Assembly (NCBI GenBank): GCA_900299215.1
Contig: OMIY01000234.1
Location: 1 to 33,125, forward strand
Length of the DNA stretch: 33,125 nt
Direction: 5' to 3'
From: a bacterium
GTDB lineage: Bacteria; Bdellovibrionota_B; Oligoflexia; Oligoflexales; CAIYRB01
The stretch's first letter is position 1. The number at the start of each line of letters is the position of its first letter. Both the position numbers and the translations under genes were made by a program. Shown piece by piece: positions 17,034 to 25,482 of this stretch. The notes below the pieces were generated by a model, which was given only the letters and a program-made list of their open reading frames with translations, did not search any database and was not told where the DNA came from.

Positions 17034-18292
17034 TCATCTTTAAGCTCGCTATGAAGTCAATGGTTTCGAGGCGACTTGTCACGACTTTGACGGTGCTTTC
17101 GATTGCTCTTTCAACGACACTGCTGCTAATTGTGGAACGGGTGCGCGTCGGTGCTCGTGCAAGTTTTGTCGGTGCCATCAGTCAAACCGATTTGATCATT
17201 GGGTCGCGCGGTGGCTCCTTGCCTCTGCTGCTGAACTCTGTGTTTCACATTGGCTCGCCAGCCACAAATATGAAGTACTCGACATTCAAGCAAATTCAGG
17301 CTGACTCTAAGACGGCGTGGGCAGTGCCTATCGTGATGGGTGATAGCCACCGTGGTTATCGTGTGGTTGGAACGTCCCAAGATTTTTTTAGTCATTTCCA
17401 GGCGCGGCGCAGTCAAAAGCTCACCTTCGCCTTAGGCAATGTTAGTGACCAAACGTTTACGGCGGTGATCGGCAGTAACGTAGCCGCACGGCTAAAATAC
17501 AAGGTTGGCGGTTTTTTAGCTTTAAGTCACGGGATTGGTGAGGTGTCTTTTCACAGTCACGAAGACCGCCCCTTCTTGATTACCGGGATTCTAGAACCAA
17601 CCGGAAGTCCCGTAGATCGCTCGATCTATATTCCGCTCGCGGGGACCGAAGCGATACATGCCGATTGGCATGATGGGGCACCGCCGCGTCGTGAAGACGC
17701 AATCTCTGCGCAGGATTTGGCCGGCAGGACTTTCGAGGTTGATGAGATTTCTGCGGTATTCGTCGGTGTCAAATCTAAGGGAGATATTTTGAATTTGCAG
17801 AGGCAGTGGAGCAGTTTTAGGGACGAACCATTGACTGCGGTGATTCCAGGTGTCGCCTTGGATGAGCTTTGGGAGGGGCTAGGTTACGGCGAAGAGGCGT
17901 TGCGTTTGGTCGCTGTATTCGTTGTATTAGTCGGCCTCACCGGAATGCTTGTTTCGGTATATAATTCACTTAGTGAGCGGCGGCGCGAAATGGCAATTCT
18001 CCGCAGTTTAGGGGCCACTCCCTCAGTTATTTTTGGCCTTTTACTGGCAGAGGCAGCTCTACTTGTTGGCGGTGGTGCAGCGTTTGGATTACTGTTGACT
18101 CGAGTATTCCTAACGGTGCTGCAGCCAATGATTGTCAACCAATTTGGCTTATACCTAACTCTCGATTCTTTTACGTCGGTTGAGTTAATTTATTTCAGTT
18201 TGATCCTGGTTAGTGGGGTACTGCTCGGCGCGGTACCTGCATGGCGTGCATACCGCAATAGCCTTAGCGATGGATTAGTGATTCGTTTATGA
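17030..18292 (+). CDS. MacB/FtsX-type ABC transporter permease
   Basis: A 420-residue permease with the MacB topology: one N-terminal helix (about 12-35), a large periplasmic domain (about 40-285) starting 'TDLIIGSRGGSLPLLL' with 'VFHIGSPATNM', and three C-terminal helices. 'LSERRREMAILRSLGAT' is the usual cytoplasmic coupling segment after the second helix. GTG start with SD GGAGG, overlapping the ATPase stop, and its own stop overlaps the next start (ATGA). The family works on lipoproteins, peptides or, in the PA4064-4066-like group, has been linked to metal acquisition; substrate here is unproven. Confidence 0.92.
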   Translation: MIIFKLAMKSMVSRRLVTTLTVLSIALSTTLLLIVERVRVGARASFVGAISQTDLIIGSRGGSLPLLLNSVFHIGSPATNMKYSTFKQIQADSKTAWAVPIVMGDSHRGYRVVGTSQDFFSHFQARRSQKLTFALGNVSDQTFTAVIGSNVAARLKYKVGGFLALSHGIGEVSFHSHEDRPFLITGILEPTGSPVDRSIYIPLAGTEAIHADWHDGAPPRREDAISAQDLAGRTFEVDEISAVFVGVKSKGDILNLQRQWSSFRDEPLTAVIPGVALDELWEGLGYGEEALRLVAVFVVLVGLTGMLVSVYNSLSERRREMAILRSLGATPSVIFGLLLAEAALLVGGGAAFGLLLTRVFLTVLQPMIVNQFGLYLTLDSFTSVELIYFSLILVSGVLLGAVPAWRAYRNSLSDGLVIRL

Positions 18293-18798
18293 GCTTACTC
18301 CGCAGTAAATTAGTGCTTTCAGTCTTAGCATTCCTACCTGTTTTAGTTGTAGGGGGTTACTGGGCTACCCAGAGCTTGCTGCACCATGATGATACTGTCG
18401 AAGTGGTGGCGGATGATGCTTACGAGGAAGTGGACTGGCTAAAACTTCGCGAATTAGATCTGAATACAGGTAAGATGCCCGAGGCTCTCGCAAAGTTAGA
18501 TGGTAAGCCAGTCAAAGTACCTGGTTTTGTCGTGCCGCTTGAGGACGACGATCAGGGCTTATCAGAGTTCCTTCTGGTCCCAAGTCCTCAGGCTTGTATT
18601 CATGTACCGCCACCGCCGCCAAATCAAATGGTCATGGTTCATATGCGCAGCGGCCAGGCTCCTAAGAGGTCCTGGGGGCCCGTATGGATCAAAGGGCATC
18701 TGTATATCAGTGATACAGAAAGCCAATATGGCAAAATATCCTATAAAATTCGAGGGGATAGTGCCGTGAAGTACGAGATGACCAGCGCCGGGGGCTAG
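18289..18798 (+). CDS. DUF3299 periplasmic protein of the ABC operon
   Basis: A 169-residue protein with an N-terminal membrane anchor or signal sequence (about 7-30). The conserved DUF3299 core runs from 'VKVPGFVVPLEDDDQG' to 'FLLVPSPQACIHVPPPPPN' with a Cys-Ile-His pair and a run of five Pro, followed by 'VWIKGHLYISDTES'. DUF3299 genes sit with MacB-like transporters in zinc-responsive clusters. It starts inside the permease stop (ATGA, 4-base overlap). The usual DUF2796 metal-binding partner is not in this window. The palindrome 18791-18802 spans the stop codon. Confidence 0.85.
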   Translation: MSLLRSKLVLSVLAFLPVLVVGGYWATQSLLHHDDTVEVVADDAYEEVDWLKLRELDLNTGKMPEALAKLDGKPVKVPGFVVPLEDDDQGLSEFLLVPSPQACIHVPPPPPNQMVMVHMRSGQAPKRSWGPVWIKGHLYISDTESQYGKISYKIRGDSAVKYEMTSAGG

Positions 18799-18853
18799 CC
18801 CCTCACTAAGTTCCCGTCCTTCCCCAGCCGATGTCCAAGGGGAGGAGTACGGT

Positions 18854-21142
18854 GTGGTTTTGTCGTGGTTTAAAAATCCCCCAACTTGGGCCTATAGGCT
18901 ACTGGCAATATTGCCTGCCTTGGTCTTTGTAGCGATTGTACCAGTGTTGCCGGATGTTGGTGGCTTCGACGGTAGCTTGTACCGCGTTGAACGCTATGTC
19001 GGGCCATTGGATTCAAACCTGGATTCAATCGAGGTTATAAAAAATCAGTCAGCAAATCTATGGGTCGCTGAGGATCCCCAATATCACTTTGGCGTGAAGG
19101 GCGCTAGGGAGCCAGTATGGTACCGCATTACCATTCCAGCAGTGGCGCACCCTAAATCTTTGATCTCTGAGGTTGGGTACCATCTGTTGCCCAAAGCGGA
19201 TTTCTATTTAGTCGACGGTCAAAGTGTGACTGCAAGCGTGTTTGGTGGATCAGAGCGACCAGCATTGGTGGATAATCTTTTTACAAGTATTAAATTTCGT
19301 CCCGAACAGTCTAGAGAGGTGTATCTCTATCTACGACTCGAGACTCAAGCGCCAATAGTGGCACCTTTGTTCATCGGTGATGAGCAGAGCTTCCTGGCAC
19401 TAAATTCAATGCGTGGATGGTTTCATGTTCTAATCACAGGTGTTTTGATCGGCTTCGGATTGTATAGCTTAGCCTTGTTTCTAACTATGCGGAAACCGCT
19501 CTATGCAATTCTGCTGGTGTCCCAGTTTACGGTAGCTATATTTCCAACTTTTTTTAGCGGTCAAATCTATAACATCTGGCCAAATTTTACTCGGGATCTA
19601 TCGATCAATCTGCTGATCATTATGGAAACAGTTCTAATTCCGCAGATTCTCATATTCTTTTTTAATCAAAGTTATGTTGCTAGAGATTTAGGCGCCAAAT
19701 CATTTAATAACTTGGCGAAAATAGTCGCGACCATGACGATTGTTGAATTTGTCTCTGCTCCTTTCTTTAGTTCTTCGCCGATACTTATTGTTTTAGTTAC
19801 GGTTTCAAATCTCGGTGTGATTGTGGCCGTTATCATCGACATTATGAAGTGGCCGATCAAAAATCTCATCTTTTATCGTATGTTCCTCAGTTCGGTCATT
19901 CCAGGGATCGCGATCAGCGCAGCATCGTGGCTAGGTGTTACGGCGCCATCTTATTTTAAGCATTATTTTTTCGATGTAAACGCAGTGGTTAGCTTTATAC
20001 TCTTGGCAGCGGCGATGACTCATCGAATCCGCAATCTCGAGTTGAAGCATCGGCGCATAGTCCGCGCTCTTCGAAGTGATAATCTCCGGCTCACCGATCA
20101 ACTCGTCGATGTTGATTTAAATCTGGTGCCCATTGATCATAGAGAAATCGATGTCACTATTATGTACATCGATATCATGTCGTTTTCCTTGGTGGCAGAG
20201 AGGGACTCGGGCCGCGAGATCTTTACTGACCTAACTCGCAGACTATCGTCACTTAGCCGCATCGTCACGGCTCATAATGGCGTGATAGACCGATCACTAG
20301 GGGACGGTCTGCTTTGTTTCTTTTCAGGCAATAGGAATTCAAGTTTTGGTCATGCGACAGATGCATTTAACGCAGCATCTGAAATTCAGAACATGCTAAT
20401 CGATGAAGCATTACGTATCAAAAGTCAGGGGATTTATGACAAGGATCTCCTGCTACCAGTTCGTATCGGTTTGCATTCTGATCGAGTATTGCTTGCCAAT
20501 TTGGGTGGGGGAGTTCGCGTAGACTTCACTATGGTGGGTCATGGCGTTAATTTTGTTGCAAGCTTAGAGCAGGCGTGTGGTCCGTTCAACGTGATGATTA
20601 GCGAGAGCTGTTACCATAAGCTCATTACAAGTGGTCATGTGGTGGACGATTTTGCTCCTGTAAAAGTTTCGCTTAAATATCAACGTGACTTGATTCAAGC
20701 ATATGAACACAGCATGGGAATGAAGCGGCCGTACGACATGAAGACAGCGATTGGCGTTTACTTCAATCAAGTTGGCGTTTTTCCGCGGGAAACAAGACAT
20801 TCAATCGTCAGTGAAAGATCGGTAGCGCTGATTTCCAATGGTACTCATTTTTACGTCCTAGATTATTCTCCGAGTGGTATGAGGCTAGTCTCTGACAATT
20901 ACTTTGCCCAGAAAGTAGTTATGGAATTTGTCGTAGAGACTGGTGTTGAGCATCTAAATAAGAAGTTGAGAGATAAGTTCATAGATCGGATCATTGCCGA
21001 AGTTAAATGGAGTCGTAAGACCGAAGCGGGTTTTGAACACGGTATCAAGCTTATGGGCGGCAATCAGCGGCAGATGGAATTGTTGATCCATGTGCTCTCC
21101 AAACGACATACTATGCCGGAATCTTGGCGAACTGGAGCATAG
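18854..21142 (+). CDS. Receptor-type class III cyclase, C1-like subunit (7TMR-DISM + cyclase + PilZ-like)
   Basis: A 762-residue inner-membrane sensor. Order: N-terminal anchor (about 12-35), extracellular 7TMR-DISM ligand-binding-like domain (to about 188), seven-helix DISM block (about 189-395), helical linker, class III nucleotidyl cyclase (about 430-615), and a PilZ-like tail (about 640-755) with D670-x-S-x-x-G and 'AEVKWSRKTEAGFEHGIKL'. Cyclase residues: metal Asp D440 and D484 (GDG) are present, the adenine-selecting Lys position is R480, D557 and N566 are present, but the transition-state Arg position is S570. A homodimer should therefore be catalytically weak; the next gene supplies the missing Arg. 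GTG start with strong GGAGGAG. The gap to the DUF3299 gene is 55 bases, possibly the same operon. The PilZ RxxxR motif is degenerate, so c-di-GMP binding is uncertain. Confidence 0.88.
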   Translation: MVLSWFKNPPTWAYRLLAILPALVFVAIVPVLPDVGGFDGSLYRVERYVGPLDSNLDSIEVIKNQSANLWVAEDPQYHFGVKGAREPVWYRITIPAVAHPKSLISEVGYHLLPKADFYLVDGQSVTASVFGGSERPALVDNLFTSIKFRPEQSREVYLYLRLETQAPIVAPLFIGDEQSFLALNSMRGWFHVLITGVLIGFGLYSLALFLTMRKPLYAILLVSQFTVAIFPTFFSGQIYNIWPNFTRDLSINLLIIMETVLIPQILIFFFNQSYVARDLGAKSFNNLAKIVATMTIVEFVSAPFFSSSPILIVLVTVSNLGVIVAVIIDIMKWPIKNLIFYRMFLSSVIPGIAISAASWLGVTAPSYFKHYFFDVNAVVSFILLAAAMTHRIRNLELKHRRIVRALRSDNLRLTDQLVDVDLNLVPIDHREIDVTIMYIDIMSFSLVAERDSGREIFTDLTRRLSSLSRIVTAHNGVIDRSLGDGLLCFFSGNRNSSFGHATDAFNAASEIQNMLIDEALRIKSQGIYDKDLLLPVRIGLHSDRVLLANLGGGVRVDFTMVGHGVNFVASLEQACGPFNVMISESCYHKLITSGHVVDDFAPVKVSLKYQRDLIQAYEHSMGMKRPYDMKTAIGVYFNQVGVFPRETRHSIVSERSVALISNGTHFYVLDYSPSGMRLVSDNYFAQKVVMEFVVETGVEHLNKKLRDKFIDRIIAEVKWSRKTEAGFEHGIKLMGGNQRQMELLIHVLSKRHTMPESWRTGA

Positions 21143-21145
21143 CAT

Positions 21146-23437
21146 ATGGCTTCGAAGACATTCATTTATGCCCTAGCGTCAAGGTTGCCAGCGCTTTTAT
21201 TCTTATTCGCGATCGTCTTTTCACCTGACATCTTGTCAGTTAAGTCTCAGCATGTAGCCACCAGTATTTTGAATACCCAAGAAGACCCAACGGATATTGC
21301 TGCCGTCCTGGATCTGCCCGAATCATCCTGGCAAACCTCAACGGTTTCGAGAAAGTACATTCCAACTGATGCCTGGCATACTCACTGGTATCGACTAGAA
21401 GTCGACTCCTTGCCATCCAACAATGATGACTGGTTGGTGACAATGGAGGGTACCGGAATCATGGACTTGTCAAAGGTTGAATTTTTCCTAGTTTCAGGTC
21501 AGCAGGTGTTGAGCCGATTTAACACAGGTGGTGATTATCCAGAGACTTTTTCTAGTCAGCAAGATTCCAGATATTTATTTAAATTTCGGGTCGAGAAGCC
21601 TGACACGCGCATCTATATTAGGACTGCATCCAACGGGGATTTGATTAACACGCCGCAAATTTACAGCGAGCGCGATTACAAAGACCACGCCAGATCTTTG
21701 GTTTTTATTGTGTCAATCCTAAATGGATGTCTGCTGGGATTAGCTATTTATTCCCTTGGGCTGTTTGTAGTCCTTCGTGATGTAACCTATTTTTACCTTG
21801 GTTTTTGGCAAATTTGCTCAGTGTTCATGGCGATATACGTCTCGCGATTCATTAAGACCATTGCACCGATGATTGCTATTAAAAGCGAGCAGCTCTATCC
21901 CGTGGGAGCCGTGTTCTTTGGTGGATTTTTTGTATTTCTTTTCTTATTTGCGGGTAAGTATTTTGATTACAGGCGTAACTTTCCAAAGTCCGTTCTCTAT
22001 TTGAAAATTCATCTTTATGCCTCAGTGATGTCGACCGTCACGTTTGCATTTGCAAAGCCATCATGGATTATTGTCCAGTTGGGATTTTTGATAGTGAGCG
22101 CAATCGTAAGAAATATGTTTGTCTACAGTGGCCATTTGAAGCAATCGTTTGTTTTTCTTTTTTCTACAGCTGCGTCATTTTATATTGTCGGTGGCATTGC
22201 CTTTGTGCTTTCTGATGTGGGAATTATTGAGTGGACACAGTTTAGGTATTTTTCCCTTCATATTGGTTCAATTTTTGGTTCGGCAATTCTGTCGGTGTCT
22301 ATGAGTCAGCGACTAAAATTTATGGAGAAGAGACACAAAGATATTGTCAACGCTATTAAGAAAGATGATGAATTAGTCAAATTAAATGCATTGCTCAATG
22401 AATCATTCTCCGGTCATTTCAATACAAGTGATCTTGATGTCTCAATGATGTTTGTCGACATTGCATCATTTTCTGAAATTTCACTTGGGCGCACTCAATC
22501 AGATATTTACCGTGATTTATCAGCTCTCATTACCAGTGTTGTAGGGATTGTTGAGGAGCACGGAGGATCTATCGATCGCTCAGTAGGCGCTGGCGTGCTC
22601 TGCTTATTTGGTTATAAAAAGGTTGGTAAGTCCTTTGATCCATCCGTAGATGCATTTTCGGCTGCCTGCCGTATCCAAGAGATGAATGTGCAAAGGTCGC
22701 TTGGCAGCGTGAACAAAATTATCATGCCTATGCGAATTGGTATTCATACCGCTAAGGTTACTATTGGTAATTTGGGCGACCAAGGACGAATTGACTTTAC
22801 TGTTATTGGTGCCGGCGTCAACTTGGCAAGTCGGCTAAAGGAATCATGTAGCCCTTACAAAGTCATTCTGAGTCAGGCGGTTCGTGATCAGCTTAAGGCA
22901 GGTGGTCGGGACGTGGAGCGCTTGAGTCCAATATCCATTGCCGTCAAGCATCAGGCTAAATTGTTAGAAGCATTTGAGTTCAATCCATTTGGTGCAGCGC
23001 CAGAATTATTGCAACGGGTGGAATCAGTGTTTTTAGAGCATATCGGTATGAGGTCTCTCGATCAGCGTTTTCGCCTAAAAAATGATGCTCAGATTAATTT
23101 GGTTAGCGACGTCGGAGTTTTTCAGGTCCGCGATTTTTCTAACTACGGATTCAGAGCAGTCAGTACTAAGCTGCTTGGAAGACAGACCGTCATTAATGTC
23201 AAGATTCAAACCTCTAATCCGCATATTGATGCTCAGCTAAGTGAGGCATTGTTATCAGATGTTGCACTTGAGGTGCGTTGGAGTCGCCAAACTGAGCATG
23301 GCTTTGAGCATGGATTCAAGATTTACGGAGGTGGCTCAAGGCAAAGTGAGTTTATCTTTAATACGTTTAAAATTGGGTTTGCCGGCGATGCTATAAGTCA
23401 AACATTGGATCAGATTGTTACTGAGGTGGCGTCTTAG
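21146..23437 (+). CDS. Receptor-type class III cyclase, C2-like subunit (7TMR-DISM + cyclase + PilZ-like)
   Basis: A 763-residue paralogue of the preceding protein with the same architecture: anchor (about 4-29), 7TMR-DISM extracellular domain (to about 182), seven helices (about 182-390), cyclase (about 428-605) and PilZ-like tail with D663-x-S-x-x-G and 'LEVRWSRQTEHGFEHGFKI'. Cyclase residues: first metal Asp D438 is kept, the second is replaced by Ala (A482 in 'SVGAGVLC'), the Lys position is R478, and D550, N559 and R563 are intact. It thus has lost the metal site but keeps the transition-state pair, complementary to its neighbour. The start follows the upstream stop by 3 bases with no strong SD, favouring translational coupling and co-production. 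It is more AT-rich than the neighbouring genes. The 3' end overlaps msrQ by 20 bases. Confidence 0.88.
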   Translation: MASKTFIYALASRLPALLFLFAIVFSPDILSVKSQHVATSILNTQEDPTDIAAVLDLPESSWQTSTVSRKYIPTDAWHTHWYRLEVDSLPSNNDDWLVTMEGTGIMDLSKVEFFLVSGQQVLSRFNTGGDYPETFSSQQDSRYLFKFRVEKPDTRIYIRTASNGDLINTPQIYSERDYKDHARSLVFIVSILNGCLLGLAIYSLGLFVVLRDVTYFYLGFWQICSVFMAIYVSRFIKTIAPMIAIKSEQLYPVGAVFFGGFFVFLFLFAGKYFDYRRNFPKSVLYLKIHLYASVMSTVTFAFAKPSWIIVQLGFLIVSAIVRNMFVYSGHLKQSFVFLFSTAASFYIVGGIAFVLSDVGIIEWTQFRYFSLHIGSIFGSAILSVSMSQRLKFMEKRHKDIVNAIKKDDELVKLNALLNESFSGHFNTSDLDVSMMFVDIASFSEISLGRTQSDIYRDLSALITSVVGIVEEHGGSIDRSVGAGVLCLFGYKKVGKSFDPSVDAFSAACRIQEMNVQRSLGSVNKIIMPMRIGIHTAKVTIGNLGDQGRIDFTVIGAGVNLASRLKESCSPYKVILSQAVRDQLKAGGRDVERLSPISIAVKHQAKLLEAFEFNPFGAAPELLQRVESVFLEHIGMRSLDQRFRLKNDAQINLVSDVGVFQVRDFSNYGFRAVSTKLLGRQTVINVKIQTSNPHIDAQLSEALLSDVALEVRWSRQTEHGFEHGFKIYGGGSRQSEFIFNTFKIGFAGDAISQTLDQIVTEVAS

Positions 23438-24047
23438 CGGGCGCGTCTTTATGACTCTTCCTTGTCGCATTCAGGCGTAACACCATAAGTGAGCTGAAGA
23501 TTAGCAGGTAGAAAGCAGGTAGGCTGATATCAGCTTTCACAAGCCACCAGTAGTGTGTGATAGCCAATAGACACACTAGATAGACCGATTTATGAATTTT
23601 TTTCCACTTTTTAGCACCGAGTCGCCGTATCATGCGGTCTGTTGAGGTCAGGGCAAGTGGGATCATCAGTCCGAGTGCGATCGTGCCCAATAAAATATAA
23701 GGTCTCTTTTTTATATCCGTGAGAGTGTCGGCAAAATTAAGTTCCTGATCAAAGATCAGATAAACACTAAAGTGCAACAGCGCGTAGAAGAATGCCAGGA
23801 GGCCAAGTAGGCGCCTGTAAAGGATGATTTTACGCCATTTAAAGAGGCGCTGCATTGGGGTCACGGCTAGCGAGATCAGCAGTATCCGTAATGCCCAGTC
23901 ACCGGTGACGTGCGTCATCTTTTCAACTGGGTTAGCACCTAGATTATCGGTGAAGAATCCAGTTATAAGCATGCCAAGCGGCACCATCAATATGGCGCCT
24001 AATAGCATCTTGGTTAAAAGTAGTTTTTGCTTGATGGTGAGTGGCAT
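23418..24047 (-). CDS. msrQ: MsrQ, heme b subunit of periplasmic methionine sulfoxide reductase
   Basis: A 209-residue membrane protein of the YedZ/ferric-reductase-like family. It carries electrons from the quinone pool or cytoplasmic flavin to MsrP. Six hydrophobic segments with candidate heme ligands: 'MTHVTGDWAL', 'FYALLHFSVYL', 'KKIHKSVYLVC' and 'AITHYWWLVKAD'. The ATG overlaps the msrP stop (TGATG), the standard msrPQ arrangement. It runs tail-to-tail into the second cyclase gene. Confidence 0.93.
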   Translation of the reverse strand: MPLTIKQKLLLTKMLLGAILMVPLGMLITGFFTDNLGANPVEKMTHVTGDWALRILLISLAVTPMQRLFKWRKIILYRRLLGLLAFFYALLHFSVYLIFDQELNFADTLTDIKKRPYILLGTIALGLMIPLALTSTDRMIRRLGAKKWKKIHKSVYLVCLLAITHYWWLVKADISLPAFYLLIFSSLMVLRLNATRKSHKDAPAKTPPQ

Positions 24048-25018
24048 CAGTAGTCTTTTTTCAGGTCCATACCCTGGTAAAGGCTAGCAACCTGCTCGTA
24101 TCCATTAAACATCAAGGTATCTCGTTTAAAAAGCTCACCGATGCGGCGCTCTCGGGCCTGGGTCCAACGGGGATGATCTACTTTAGGATTCACATTTGAA
24201 TAGAAGCCGTATTCCTCCGGCGCCATCATGTTCCATGTGGTTTTAGGTTGAGTGCTGGTGAAACTGATCTTCACGATAGATTTGATGCTTTTGAAGCCAT
24301 ATTTCCACGGTACTACCAGGCGTAATGGTGCGCCGTTTTGATTGGGTAGCACTTCACCATATAAGCCAACGGCCAAAAAAGTCAGTGGATGCAGGGCTTC
24401 GTCTAGCCTGAGTCCTTCGCGATAGGGCCAATCTAAAATGGGGTGCTTTTGGCCGGGCATTTGTTCCTGATTTTGCAAGGTAGTAAAGGCGACGTATTTA
24501 GCTTTGCTGTTTGGTTTGGCCGCCTTGATGACATCGGCAAGCGGAAAGCCAATCCAGGGTATGACCATGGACCATGCTTCGACGCAGCGGAGGCGATAGA
24601 TTCGCTCCTCTAGTTTCTGAGGCTTGATGAAGTCGTCCAGTTCGATACTTGCCGGCTTGTCACACTCACCTTCAATTATTAATTTCCAAGGTTTAGTGTG
24701 AAATCCGGCGCTGAGACGCTTAGGGTCTTCCTTGTCGGTACCAAACTCATAGAAATTGTTGTAGCTGGTGACGTCCTTCTCGGGTGTTAGCTTTTCTTTA
24801 ACGTCGAACGCGGAGTTTCGCGTCACACTCTCGAATATCTTAGTGGCTTTTGCTGCTCGGGCCTCTGGGGCCTCAAATGGCATAGTGATAGCAGCCGTGC
24901 CAATTCCAATAGCTGCACTCGAGGCTCCAGCAATGATCTCCCGACGGTTTAGATAAAGTTCTTTGGGTGTGATCTCTTGTTCAGTGGCGGCGCAGTGATC
25001 GCGGATTTTTATTAGCAT
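24047..25018 (-). CDS. msrP: MsrP, molybdopterin methionine sulfoxide reductase catalytic subunit
   Basis: A 323-residue YedY-family oxidoreductase that repairs oxidised methionine in envelope proteins. A twin-arginine signal is visible (R25-R26 in '[11 protein letters not shown]', then a hydrophobic stretch ending 'PEARAA'), as expected for a cofactor-loaded Tat substrate. Molybdenum-ligating Cys is C145 in '[15 protein letters not shown]'. Other family blocks: '[29 protein letters not shown]' split over about residues 219-247 and '[16 protein letters not shown]'. AGGA lies 8 bases before the ATG. Divergent from the HIT gene. Confidence 0.95.
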   Translation of the reverse strand: MLIKIRDHCAATEQEITPKELYLNRREIIAGASSAAIGIGTAAITMPFEAPEARAAKATKIFESVTRNSAFDVKEKLTPEKDVTSYNNFYEFGTDKEDPKRLSAGFHTKPWKLIIEGECDKPASIELDDFIKPQKLEERIYRLRCVEAWSMVIPWIGFPLADVIKAAKPNSKAKYVAFTTLQNQEQMPGQKHPILDWPYREGLRLDEALHPLTFLAVGLYGEVLPNQNGAPLRLVVPWKYGFKSIKSIVKISFTSTQPKTTWNMMAPEEYGFYSNVNPKVDHPRWTQARERRIGELFKRDTLMFNGYEQVASLYQGMDLKKDY

Positions 25019-25124
25019 AGCTGCATTCCTAAGCTTTGCGCATTGCCTGCACGTGCGACTTTAGAGTTTTGGTTTTTAGGACTTTGTTGATGTGCTAAAA
25101 GTTTAGCATACAGCGGAGGCAAAT

Positions 25125-25472
25125 ATGTCGGATGTCACCATTTTTGATAAGATTATTAATCGAGAAATTCCCGCCCAAATCGTCTATGAGGATGCATCGG
25201 TGTTGGCATTTCGTGATATTCAACCACAAGCGCCAACCCACGTGCTGGTAATCCCGAAGAAGAAAGTGGCGCGGTTTAGTCAGCTGGCAGACTTGTCTCC
25301 TCAGGACGTCGGGCAGTTTTTTGCTGGAGTAGCAAAGGTAGCAGCGCAATTAGGCTTGGACAAAAACGGCTATCGCGTCGTGGTGAACAACGGGCGCGAT
25401 GGGCAGCAAACGGTCGAGTACCTGCATGCCCACATCCTAGGTGGACGTAGTCTGACCTGGCCTCCGGGTTGA
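25125..25472 (+). CDS. HIT-family nucleotide hydrolase (HinT-like)
   Basis: A 115-residue histidine-triad protein, likely a purine nucleoside phosphoramidase acting on AMP-lysine-type substrates. The start 'TIFDKIINREIPAQIVYED', the 'ALVIPKKK'-like strand and the C-terminal 'W-P-P-G' are typical of HinT. The triad reads Y99-L-H101-A-H103, so the first His of H-x-H-x-H is Tyr, while the catalytic middle His and the third are kept. SD GGAGG 5 bases before the ATG. A GCTAAA-TTTAGC inverted repeat lies in the divergent msrP/HIT gap. It converges on the HAD gene 10 bases downstream. Confidence 0.92.
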   Translation: MSDVTIFDKIINREIPAQIVYEDASVLAFRDIQPQAPTHVLVIPKKKVARFSQLADLSPQDVGQFFAGVAKVAAQLGLDKNGYRVVVNNGRDGQQTVEYLHAHILGGRSLTWPPG

Positions 25473-25482
25473 AGTAGGCTCG

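Noticed and set aside
18791-18802. Perfect palindrome GGGGCTAGCCCC as a terminator
   Set aside because: No loop and no T run; it spans the DUF3299 stop codon and is probably incidental.
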